A stretch of DNA of 13,284 bases, from the NCBI GenBank assembly GCA_030832235.1, contig JAURJO010000253.1, positions 1 through 13,284 of the forward strand, given 5' to 3'. Shown here one piece after another: positions 1-7,848 of this stretch. The notes beneath the pieces were generated by a model that did no database searches, had not been told where the DNA came from, and was given only the letters and a program-made list of their open reading frames with translations. The stretch is from Verrucomicrobiota bacterium. Its GTDB lineage: Bacteria > Verrucomicrobiota > Verrucomicrobiia > Opitutales > Opitutaceae. The position numbers were made by a program, and so were the translations under genes. Each line of letters opens with the position of its first letter. Position 1 is the first letter of the stretch.

Positions 1-842
1 CGCTGCGTCTGCGATTCGCACACCCAGACTTGGACGCCCATTTCGCGCAATTTGCGCACGTAGCCCTGACCCGCGTTGGAGGTCGTAACCACGATCGTTT
101 TCTCACGAAACTCATCCGTGAAAACGTGCGGCAGGTGCTTGTCGTTCACCGTGCGCAGTCGACCGTCGAAAACAAAACGCACCGGACTCCACGTCGCACC
201 ACCTTCGACCCGCGCCGTGAGCCGCGGATTGTCTTTCAACACCGTGCCCGCGCCGACGGCGATAGCCGGAAACAGCCGCCGCCAACGATGCACATCGGCC
301 CGCGCTAGCTCGCCCGTAATCCATTGCGAATCTCCGGTGCGACACGCCGTTCGCCCATCGAGCGTCACCGCCGCCTTTGCGGCAATCAACGGCTGCCTAT
401 GCACCGCCCAGTGGTTAAAAATTAAATTCAGATCGGTGCATTCGTTTTCAAGTACACCCGAGATCACTTCAATCCCCGCCGCACGCAGCACCTCGAAGCC
501 ATGGCCTCGGTGTTGGGGAAACGGATCCGTCGCACCGACCACGACGCGTTTAATACCCGCGGCGATGATCGCTTCCGTACAGGCCCCCGTGCGGCCGTGC
601 GTGCAACAGGGCTCCAGCGTCACGTAAAGCGTCGCGCCCGCCCGCGGCGCACGACCGAGCGCATGCAAAGCCGCGCGTTCTGCGTGCGGGCCGCCATCGG
701 GTGCCGTCGCGCCTTCCGCAACGACGCGACCTTCTTCTACGATGACGGCACCGACCATCGGGTTGGGCTGGGTATGTCCCCAGACGCTGCGCGCCACAGC
801 GAGCGCGTGCCGCATGAAGGGTTCGTGATCAGGCGCGGACAT
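1..842 (-). CDS. ribD: RibD, bifunctional riboflavin deaminase/reductase (3' end off the window)
   Basis: Bifunctional enzyme of riboflavin synthesis in the cytoplasm: it deaminates diaminohydroxyphosphoribosylaminopyrimidine, then reduces the ribosyl side chain with NADPH. The visible 280 codons run from an ATG at 842 off the left edge; the family is usually about 360 residues, so roughly the last 80 are missing. The N-terminal cytidine-deaminase-like domain (about 1-145) shows the zinc site PHAER (H53, catalytic E55) and EPCCTHGRTGAC (C79, C88). The reductase domain starts near 150, with KAAVTLDGRTA (156-166), SQWITG (172-177) and GAGTVLKDNPRLTAR (197-211). The start codon lies inside the upstream hydrolase gene, giving a 14-base overlap that suggests translational coupling. 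The function call is secure; only the C-terminus is unseen. Confidence 0.96.
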   Translation of the reverse strand, partial: MSAPDHEPFMRHALAVARSVWGHTQPNPMVGAVIVEEGRVVAEGATAPDGGPHAERAALHALGRAPRAGATLYVTLEPCCTHGRTGACTEAIIAAGIKRVVVGATDPFPQHRGHGFEVLRAAGIEVISGVLENECTDLNLIFNHWAVHRQPLIAAKAAVTLDGRTACRTGDSQWITGELARADVHRWRRLFPAIAVGAGTVLKDNPRLTARVEGGATWSPVRFVFDGRLRTVNDKHLPHVFTDEFREKTIVVTTSNAGQGYVRKLREMGVQVWVCESQTQ

Positions 843-1464
843 AGGGATTGGTCTGCATTTCGTGGCCGACGGTCGTGGGCTCGCCGTGGCCGGGATAAAC
901 CGTCGTGGCGCCGGGCAAGGTATAAATTTCCGCGCGGATCGCGCGCTCAAGTTGAGCGTGATTGCCGAGCGGTAAATCGGTGCGACCGATGCTGCCCTTG
1001 AACAGCGCGTCACCGACAAACGTTGCTCCGCCCGCACTAAAATAAAACAACACGTTCCCCGGACAATGCCCAGGCACGTGCCGCACTTCGATCGTCGTAC
1101 CAAGCGCGTTCAAGGTCTCGCCGGGCGTGAGCCAGTGATCGACCTTGATCGGCTCGAGCTTGATCGATCCGTCGAGAAACGCGCTCATCACCTGCGGCGT
1201 CTCGATCAACACCTGATCATCGCGGTGCGCGCGGACTAGCGCCGAAGTGGCGCGCACGACTTCCGCCCCACCCTGCGTGTGATCCCAGTGCCCATGCGTG
1301 AGCCAGAGCTCGGTGAGGCGACATTTTTCGCGGGCCAAAATCGGCTCCACGTCGGCCCACACGTCGCCGGGCGCATCGATCAAAATGGCTTCGCCGCGCT
1401 CGGGCGCGGTCAACAAATACGCATTGGTCTGGATCGGCCCGGCGGGCAGCACATGCAGTTTCAC
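829..1464 (-). CDS. Metallo-beta-lactamase-fold hydrolase, glyoxalase II-like
   Basis: Predicted cytoplasmic metal-dependent hydrolase of 211 residues in the GloB/YcbL-like branch of the metallo-beta-lactamase fold, which commonly hydrolyses thioesters. Numbering from the chosen start, the binuclear metal site is complete: THGHWDH at 56-62, a later His in PGHCPG (H133), Asp in GDALF (D152) and His in PGHG (H193). The GDALFKGSIGRTDLP stretch and the terminal MQTNPYVR are typical of this branch. The substrate cannot be read from sequence. I chose the GTG at 1464 because the protein then begins with the family's usual KLHVLPAGPIQTNAYL. A GTG at 1527 would add 21 residues without family character and overlap gltS by 13 bases. 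Neither start has a strong ribosome site. The gene ends inside ribD and starts 50 bases after gltS. Confidence 0.9.
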   Translation of the reverse strand: MKLHVLPAGPIQTNAYLLTAPERGEAILIDAPGDVWADVEPILAREKCRLTELWLTHGHWDHTQGGAEVVRATSALVRAHRDDQVLIETPQVMSAFLDGSIKLEPIKVDHWLTPGETLNALGTTIEVRHVPGHCPGNVLFYFSAGGATFVGDALFKGSIGRTDLPLGNHAQLERAIRAEIYTLPGATTVYPGHGEPTTVGHEMQTNPYVRA

Positions 1465-1514
1465 CCCGCCAATCCACGGGCTTTCGCTTGGCGCGCAACC
1501 GCGAAAACCAAAAC

Positions 1515-2801
1515 TCAACGCAGCCACTGTAAAAACGCGGTCGTCGTCGGCGCGTTCGTGAGGTCGATGAGAAAGCCGCCCGTCGCCGGCACGATCGCTT
1601 GCGCGCGAGGCGCCGGTCCACGCCGCCGCACGATCGCATCCATCGAAGCCACCGCCGTCGCCGTCGAGCCCACGCCAAAACCCACGAGGCCTGCGACCAT
1701 CACCGCGGCTTCATGATCGCGCCCCAACAGCGGCCACACGATGAGCGCCGCAAAGGCGAGCGAGACCGCGATATTCACCACTAAAATAATCAACATCGGT
1801 CCCGCCACCGTCGCCAACTCCGCGAGGTTGAGCGCCGTCAACGTGACCACCAGAAACAACGCCAACAGCACTCCACCTAAACGCGCCAACGTCGCCCCGC
1901 GCAACCACGTCGCCCCGGCCGCATCGTGCGCCGCGCGCAGCGCGAGTCCGGTCAGGAGCGCACCCATGTAAGCCGGAAACGCCGCACCCATCGCGTTGAG
2001 CCCAAAGCTTACCCAAGCACCGGCCTTGATGCACGCCGCGACCACGAGCACGTGCGTGAGGGCCACATTGCGGTCGAACAGAAATTCCCGCACATCCGCC
2101 ACGAGGCCGCGCCGCAGGATCGGCGTTTCAGGAGCCGATGAGGCCGGCGCGACGGACTTCGCGGACCCGCCGTTTTTCCGCAACAGCCATTCCGCGAGCG
2201 GCCCGGCGAGTAAACCACTCGCGACCAACCCGAACGTCGCCGCCGCCGCACCCACGGTCGCCGCCGCCGTGAAACCCGCTTCTTCAAACCGCGACGCAAA
2301 GCCCAAAACCGTCCCGTGTCCGCCCACCAACGTCAGCGAACCACACACAACACCGAGCAACGGCGGCGCGTCCAGCACCCGCGCGAGCGCCACGCCCACG
2401 ACGTTTTGCAGCACGGCCATCAACGTCGCCGCGCCCAATAAAATCACCAACGCGCGTCCGCCCGTGCGCAAAATACTGACCGGCGCCGCGAGGCCCACGC
2501 ACGTAAAAAAACCCACGAGCAACGGCAAGTTAATCGCCTTCGCCGGACGCGTAAACCACTCGGGCTCCGGCGTCGCCAGCCACGTCCACCATGCCGCCGT
2601 GACTTTAGTTTGCCACGTGATCTGGAGCAGCCCGGACGCTTGCAGACCGAGCACCAGCGCCGCCCCGAGCAAACCGCCCGCGACCGACGCCGGGATATTA
2701 CACCGCGCCACCCCCGGGAACCGACGCAACAGCGCCTCACCCGCCAGCAACACGGGCACGGCGAGCACGAGCAACCACCAGGCAGAAAGGGCAACGTTCA
2801 T
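1515..2801 (-). CDS. gltS: GltS-type sodium/glutamate symporter
   Basis: Inner-membrane secondary transporter of the ESS family that takes up glutamate with sodium. The 428-residue protein is nearly all hydrophobic segments and matches the usual length of about 400. It has the two-fold organisation of GltS. The first half carries an IPASVAGGLL stretch after the first helix and the signature GSLTLVGGHGT. The second half carries GFGVGSTATAVASMDAI, equivalent to the GLGATPTAIANM motif of the Escherichia coli protein, and ends with GGFLIDLTNA. A hydrophilic linker rich in Ser, Ala and Pro separates the halves. The ATG at 2801 puts MNVALSAWWLLVL directly into the first membrane helix. An upstream ATG at 2831 is possible, but longer versions would run into leuB. 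No clear Shine-Dalgarno sequence is visible. It is probably the first gene of the leftward run with the hydrolase and ribD. Confidence 0.92.
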   Translation of the reverse strand: MNVALSAWWLLVLAVPVLLAGEALLRRFPGVARCNIPASVAGGLLGAALVLGLQASGLLQITWQTKVTAAWWTWLATPEPEWFTRPAKAINLPLLVGFFTCVGLAAPVSILRTGGRALVILLGAATLMAVLQNVVGVALARVLDAPPLLGVVCGSLTLVGGHGTVLGFASRFEEAGFTAAATVGAAAATFGLVASGLLAGPLAEWLLRKNGGSAKSVAPASSAPETPILRRGLVADVREFLFDRNVALTHVLVVAACIKAGAWVSFGLNAMGAAFPAYMGALLTGLALRAAHDAAGATWLRGATLARLGGVLLALFLVVTLTALNLAELATVAGPMLIILVVNIAVSLAFAALIVWPLLGRDHEAAVMVAGLVGFGVGSTATAVASMDAIVRRRGPAPRAQAIVPATGGFLIDLTNAPTTTAFLQWLR

Positions 2802-2870
2802 AAAAAGCGGGGCGGAAAACGCCCTGACCATGCTTCTGCCCATCTGGAGGACGCGCGGGAAGCTCCATTT

Positions 2871-2893
2871 CAAGCGACCGCAAAGGCGGCTTG
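2871..2893 (+). promoter_or_regulatory. Hairpin in the leuB leader / gltS-leuB divergent region
   Basis: The sequence CAAG-cga-CCGC-aaag-GCGG-CTTG can form an eight-pair stem with a three-base bulge and an AAAG loop. It lies 38 bases before the leuB ATG inside the 130-base divergent gap, which must hold promoters for both gltS and leuB. No run of T follows, so it is not a simple terminator. It could be a leader structure or a protein-binding dyad. The structure is seen; any role is inference. Confidence 0.3.
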
Positions 2894-2931
2894 CCTCGAC
2901 GCAGGAGCGTTTGTCACGGTTTACCTTTCCC

Positions 2932-4032
<1,101 letters not shown>

Positions 4033-4042
4033 ATCCTCCACC

Positions 4043-4081
4043 GGCAACGGCGCTCCTTTCGCGTCATTGCCACCACTTTTT
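4043..4081 (+). terminator. Weak stem-loop plus T-run between leuB and alaS
   Basis: GGCAAC and GCG on the left face CGC and TTGCC on the right across a seven-base loop, with bulges, and a T5 run begins about six bases after the stem. This could be a poor intrinsic terminator for leuB or a leader structure for alaS. The stem is imperfect and the T-run is displaced, so confidence is low. Confidence 0.22.
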
Positions 4082-4099
4082 GTCGTTCCTTTTGCCGTC

Positions 4100-6802
4100 A
4101 TGACTTCCGCACAAATCCGCCAGAGCTTCCTCGATTTCTTCGCCAAGCAGGGCCACACGATCGTCCCGTCCGCCTCCTTGCTGCCGGATTCGCCCGGACT
4201 CCTTTTCACCAACGCCGGCATGAACCAGTTCGTGCCGATCTTCCTCGGTGATCGCGCCCCCGACGTCTCCAAATGGGCCGGCGTCAAACCCGCCAAAGAC
4301 ACCCGCGCCGCAGACACCCAGAAATGCATCCGCGCCGGCGGCAAACACAACGATCTCGAGGACGTCGGCTTCGACACGTACCACCACACGATGTTCGAGA
4401 TGCTGGGGAACTGGTCCTTCGGCGACTACTTCAAGCGGGAATCGATCGAATGGGGCTGGGAGTTAATCACCAAGGTCTGGGGCATCCCCGCAAAGCGTCT
4501 GTTCGCGACAGTCTACTCGCCCGACAAGTCCAAGGGTGACCCTTCGGACTTCGACCAGGAGGCCCACGACATCTGGGCCGCGATTTTCCGCCGCGAGGGC
4601 CTCGATCCCGCCGTCCACATCGTCAACGGCAACAAGAAGGACAATTTCTGGATGATGGGCGACACCGGCCCCTGCGGCCCTTGCTCCGAGATTCATTTCA
4701 ACCTATTGCCCTCCGATGAGGAGTCGGCGGGCCGGAAGCTGGTCAACGCGGGCAGCCCGCGCTGCATCGAGATCTGGAATCACGTCTTCATCCAGTTCAA
4801 CGCGAACTCCGACGGGACGTTTTCGCCGCTTGCCGCTAAGCACGTCGACACCGGCATGGGCTTCGAGCGCGTCGCCGGCATCCAGGCCACGACTAACGGC
4901 TTCAAGGACTTCTCCCGCGATCCGTCGAACTACGCGGCTGACGTCTTCGCCCCCCTGCTGACCAAGGTCGCGGCGCTTTCGGGCAAAACTTACCGCGGCA
5001 CTGTCCCGAAGGGCCGCGAGGGTCTGAGCGAGCAGGGGGCAATCGACGTCGCGTTCCGCGTCCTCGCCGATCACGCGCGCTGCGTCTCGTGCGCGATCGC
5101 CGACGGCATTTTGCCCGGCAACGAGGGCCGCAACTACGTCATCCGCCGCATTCTCCGCCGCGGAATCCTCTATGGGAAGAAGCTCGGCCTGCAGACCGGT
5201 TTCTTCGAGCAACTGGTCGCTCCCGTCGTCGAATCGCTGGGAGGCGTGTTCCCGGAACTGCGCCAGCAGCAGGACATCGTGCGGCGCGTCATCCGCAGCG
5301 AAGAGGAGTCGTTCGGGCGCACGCTGGACCGTGGCCTGCAGATCTTCAACAAGGCGGCCGCGGCCGGCGCCATCGGCGGCGCGACGGCGTTCGAGTTGTA
5401 CGACACGTACGGCTTCCCCCTCGACATGACCCAGCTGCTCGCCACCGAGCGCGGCCTACAGGTCGACCACGAGGGCTTCGAGCGCCACATGGAGGAGCAG
5501 CGCAAGCGCGGCCAGGCTTCCACCAAGAAGGTCGTGCTCGTCGCCGCCACCGAGGGCGAAACAACCGGCGACCAGAAACCCACCGAGTTTCTCGGCTACG
5601 CTGCCCTTACCGCCGAGGCCAATCTTCTCGAGGTCGTTACGGCGGAGAAGGACACCTTCCTCATCTTCGAACGCACTCCCTTCTACGCCGAGATGGGCGG
5701 GCAGACCGGTGACTCCGGGACGGTCGAGATCGGCGGGACCTCCCTCGCCGTCTCCGACTGCGTTAAAGACAAGTCCGGCCGGCACCTACACAAGGTCGAC
5801 GCCGCGGCCCTCGGCGCCCTCGCCCCCAAGGCCGGCGCCGTCGCGCGTCTCACGGTCGACAGCGAACGCCGCCGCGCGATCAACCGCCACCACAGCGCCG
5901 CCCACCTGATCCACTGGGCGCTCCGCAAGGTCCTCGGCACCCACGTGCGCCAGGCCGGCACGTCGAAGACCGCCGACCGCATGCGTTTCGACTTCGCTCA
6001 CTTCGAGGCGATGACCCCCGCGCAGATCCAGGAGGTCGAGTCGCTCGTGAACGGCAAGGTCATCGACAACGCGCGGGTCGACACCTACGAGACCGAGTTC
6101 GACAAAAAACCCGAGGGCACCCTCGCGTTCTTCGGCGAGAAGTACGGCAAGGTCGTGCGCGTCGTCGACATCGGCGGCTACAGCCGAGAGCTCTGCGGCG
6201 GCACCCACGTGACCACCACCGGCGAGATCGGCCTGATCAAGGTCGTCGCAGAGATGGCCATCGCCGCCGGCACGCGCCGCATCGAAGCCGTCGCCGGTCG
6301 CCCCGCATTCGAGCTCGTAACCACGCGAGAGGCCGCTCTCTCCGCCGTAAGCGCGCAGCTCGGCGGCGGCGCAAGCGACGTCGTCAAGAAGCTGGAGTCA
6401 GTGCTCGCCCACCAAAAGGAGCTCGAGCGCCAGCTGCGGTCCTTCCAGCAGAAGGCGCTCGCCGGCCAGGCCGACGAACTCGCGGCCGCGGCCGTCGCGC
6501 GCGACGGGCTGAAGTTCGTTTCGGCCGTCGTGAACGTCCCCGATCAGGAAGCCCTCCGCTCCCTCGGTTCACAGGTACTGGCGAAACTCGGCGAGGGTGT
6601 AGTACGACTCGGTGCGGCACTGGGCGACAAGGCCAGCCTCGTGGCGTTCTGCTCCCCCGCGGCGATCAAGGCCGGCCACCAGGCCGGGAAAATCATCGGC
6701 GAACTCGCGGTGAAGGTTGGGGGCAAGGGCGGTGGAAAACCCGACTTCGCGATGGGCGGCGGCAAAGACCCAGCAAAGCTGGACGAAGCACTCAAGAACT
6801 GA
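4100..6802 (+). CDS. alaS: AlaS, alanyl-tRNA synthetase
   Basis: Cytoplasmic enzyme that charges tRNA-Ala and hydrolyses wrongly charged Ser- or Gly-tRNA. It is full length at 900 residues. The class II catalytic core begins at the N-terminus, with FTNAGMNQF (36-44), the DTQKCIRAGGKHNDLEDVG segment (72-90) and MFEMLGNWSFGDYF (98-111). The editing domain has its zinc site HSAAH (598-602) and CGGTH (699-703). A short coiled region near 760-790 leads to the C-Ala domain, which ends with the glycine-rich GGKGGGKPDFAMGGG at 874-888. The first editing motif is HSAAH rather than the common HSATH, and the next loop reads AGTSKTADRMRFDF where KGSLV-type sequence is usual. The ATG at 4100 has no Shine-Dalgarno site. 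Lysine codons here are mostly AAG, more so than in leuB. Confidence 0.98.
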   Translation: MTSAQIRQSFLDFFAKQGHTIVPSASLLPDSPGLLFTNAGMNQFVPIFLGDRAPDVSKWAGVKPAKDTRAADTQKCIRAGGKHNDLEDVGFDTYHHTMFEMLGNWSFGDYFKRESIEWGWELITKVWGIPAKRLFATVYSPDKSKGDPSDFDQEAHDIWAAIFRREGLDPAVHIVNGNKKDNFWMMGDTGPCGPCSEIHFNLLPSDEESAGRKLVNAGSPRCIEIWNHVFIQFNANSDGTFSPLAAKHVDTGMGFERVAGIQATTNGFKDFSRDPSNYAADVFAPLLTKVAALSGKTYRGTVPKGREGLSEQGAIDVAFRVLADHARCVSCAIADGILPGNEGRNYVIRRILRRGILYGKKLGLQTGFFEQLVAPVVESLGGVFPELRQQQDIVRRVIRSEEESFGRTLDRGLQIFNKAAAAGAIGGATAFELYDTYGFPLDMTQLLATERGLQVDHEGFERHMEEQRKRGQASTKKVVLVAATEGETTGDQKPTEFLGYAALTAEANLLEVVTAEKDTFLIFERTPFYAEMGGQTGDSGTVEIGGTSLAVSDCVKDKSGRHLHKVDAAALGALAPKAGAVARLTVDSERRRAINRHHSAAHLIHWALRKVLGTHVRQAGTSKTADRMRFDFAHFEAMTPAQIQEVESLVNGKVIDNARVDTYETEFDKKPEGTLAFFGEKYGKVVRVVDIGGYSRELCGGTHVTTTGEIGLIKVVAEMAIAAGTRRIEAVAGRPAFELVTTREAALSAVSAQLGGGASDVVKKLESVLAHQKELERQLRSFQQKALAGQADELAAAAVARDGLKFVSAVVNVPDQEALRSLGSQVLAKLGEGVVRLGAALGDKASLVAFCSPAAIKAGHQAGKIIGELAVKVGGKGGGKPDFAMGGGKDPAKLDEALKN

Positions 6803-6843
6803 GGCGGAACTCAGCTCAAGAGGGGGTTTATTTCGGCTAGAAA

Positions 6844-6877
6844 TTGCCAAGTGGCATTTGTGTTACTGCCATTTGCC
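6844..6877 (+). promoter_or_regulatory. Probable operator/promoter of the toxin-antitoxin operon
   Basis: The gap between alaS and the antitoxin holds the perfect palindrome TGCCA-ag-TGGCA at 6845-6856 and a third half-site TGCCA at 6867-6871, which pairs as an inverted repeat with 6852-6856. A promoter fits over it: TTGCCA (6844-6849) as -35, then a 17-base spacer, then a weak -10 TGCCAT (6867-6872). Antitoxins of this family usually repress their own operon through inverted repeats, so an operator overlapping the promoter is expected. The repeats are seen; the binding protein and the promoter are inferred. Confidence 0.5.
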
Positions 6878-6909
6878 TGAAAAGACTTGCGAGGAGAGAC
6901 AGGGAGCAG

Positions 6910-7341
6910 ATGATCCGGTCCATGAAGAAGACGCGGAAAGGCGGGGAGTCGGTCTACCCAGGCATCCACGACAACGGCACGATGGCCGCGCGCGTGGAGG
7001 AGGGCCTGCCGGTGCTCGATATCGTGCAGTTCGGGCGCGAAGCCGGTTTCTCGACTGAGGAATTGGCCCGCATGATCCGCATCCCGCCCCGTACCTACGC
7101 GCGCCGGGTGGCGCACAAGGCGCGGCTGAAGGCCACCGAGGGCGAGCGCGCGGTGCGCGTCATCCGCCTCTTCGATCTGGCGCGCCGGGTTTTCGGCACC
7201 GACGAGGCGACGCGCCGCTGGCTCAATTCGCCCGTGCGTGCGCTCGGCGGACGTTCGCCGCTGGATTTCGCGCAGACCGAGCCCGGGGCGCGCGAGGTTG
7301 AGAACGTGATCGGCCGGCTCGAACACGGCGTGTTCTCGTGA
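6910..7341 (+). CDS. Xre/MbcA/ParS-family antitoxin (DUF2384-type toxin-binding domain)
   Basis: Antitoxin of a type II RES-Xre toxin-antitoxin pair, 143 residues. It should bind and block the RES toxin encoded next and repress the shared promoter. The middle (about 41-68, FGREAGFSTEELARMIRI onward) looks like an Xre-type helix-turn-helix. The C-terminal toxin-binding domain (about 95-143) shows RRWLNSPVRALGGRSPLDF and ends in IGRLEHGVFS, the classic pattern of the MbcA/ParS/Xre C-terminal family. The ATG at 6910 follows GGGAG at 6902-6906. An ATG at 6922 is an alternative, and a TTG at 6844 would run through the operator and is unlikely. The stop overlaps the toxin start by four bases (GTGA). 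The family call is confident; regulation is inferred from relatives. Confidence 0.9.
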   Translation: MIRSMKKTRKGGESVYPGIHDNGTMAARVEEGLPVLDIVQFGREAGFSTEELARMIRIPPRTYARRVAHKARLKATEGERAVRVIRLFDLARRVFGTDEATRRWLNSPVRALGGRSPLDFAQTEPGAREVENVIGRLEHGVFS

Positions 7342-7802
7342 GCGAACTCACGGTCTGGCGCATCTGCGCGGCCCGTTGGGCGGAGAACGCGTTCGACGGC
7401 GAGGGAGCGCGCCGCTTCGGCGGGCGCTGGTCCTCGCGCGGCACGTCACTCGTCTACTGCTCGGAATCACGGGCCCTCGCCATGCTCGAGGTGCTGGCGC
7501 ACGTCGACGCCCCGGAACTGCTCGCGCACACGGAATGGGTGCTGGTCTCGGCGCGCGTGCCGGAATCCCTCGTGGAGCGCCCGGCGCGCCTTCCCCTGAA
7601 TTGGCGGGAGTTTCCCGCGCCAGAGGAGACGCGGCGGTTCGGTGATGACTGGGCTGCGGCCGGAAGCTCTGCAGCGCTGCGGGTGCCGAGCGCGGTCGTC
7701 CCGGGCGAATTCAACTACCTGCTGAATCCCGCGCATCGCGACTTTTCTCGCATCAGCTGCGGGCAGCCGGAGCGTTTCGCGTTCGACTCGCGCCTCGCCT
7801 GA
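7338..7802 (+). CDS. RES-domain toxin, NAD+ phosphorylase family
   Basis: Toxin of the pair, 154 residues. Characterised RES toxins act in the cytoplasm and destroy NAD+ (phosphorolysis or hydrolysis), stopping growth when not held by the antitoxin. The N-terminal signature is complete: WRI with R8, then GEGARRFGGRWSSRGTSLVY with R30 and Y40, then ALAMLEVLAHV with E51. A later RVPSAVVPGEFNYLLNP carries S118, the likely Ser of the Arg-Glu-Ser set, and ends in the usual NYLLNPAH. Nothing suggests inactivation. It starts at GTG 7338, sharing GTGA with the antitoxin stop, which implies translational coupling. It ends 46 bases before ispH. The residue assignments come from family pattern, not an alignment. 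Confidence 0.92.
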   Translation: MSELTVWRICAARWAENAFDGEGARRFGGRWSSRGTSLVYCSESRALAMLEVLAHVDAPELLAHTEWVLVSARVPESLVERPARLPLNWREFPAPEETRRFGDDWAAAGSSAALRVPSAVVPGEFNYLLNPAHRDFSRISCGQPERFAFDSRLA

Positions 7803-7848
7803 GCGCGGCGCTTGCGGGACAGCGGACGGGCGCCAACCTGCTCCGAGC

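Noticed and set aside
1996..2931. Long open frame in phase with leuB extending far upstream of it
   Set aside because: It lies antisense to gltS, whose transporter motifs are unmistakable, and has Ser/Pro/Thr-rich low-quality sequence. GC-rich DNA leaves such antisense frames open by chance.
4100..6802. Possible composition switch inside alaS (AAA lysine codons near 4257-4350, then mostly AAG), suggesting recombination or a mis-joined assembly
   Set aside because: The protein is continuous and matches AlaS throughout, and the run of AAA codons is short. Bias for a highly expressed gene explains it as well.
6799..6814. CTGAG/CTCAG hairpin at the alaS stop as a terminator
   Set aside because: Only five pairs, it includes the stop codon, and no T-run follows closely.
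6844..6909. TTG start adding 22 residues to the antitoxin
   Set aside because: The added region contains the palindromic operator and promoter-like sequence, while the ATG at 6910 has a ribosome site.
7807..7834. GGCGC/GCGCC inverted repeat between the toxin gene and ispH as a terminator
   Set aside because: Five pairs around an 18-base loop with no T-run is too weak in GC-rich sequence to support termination.
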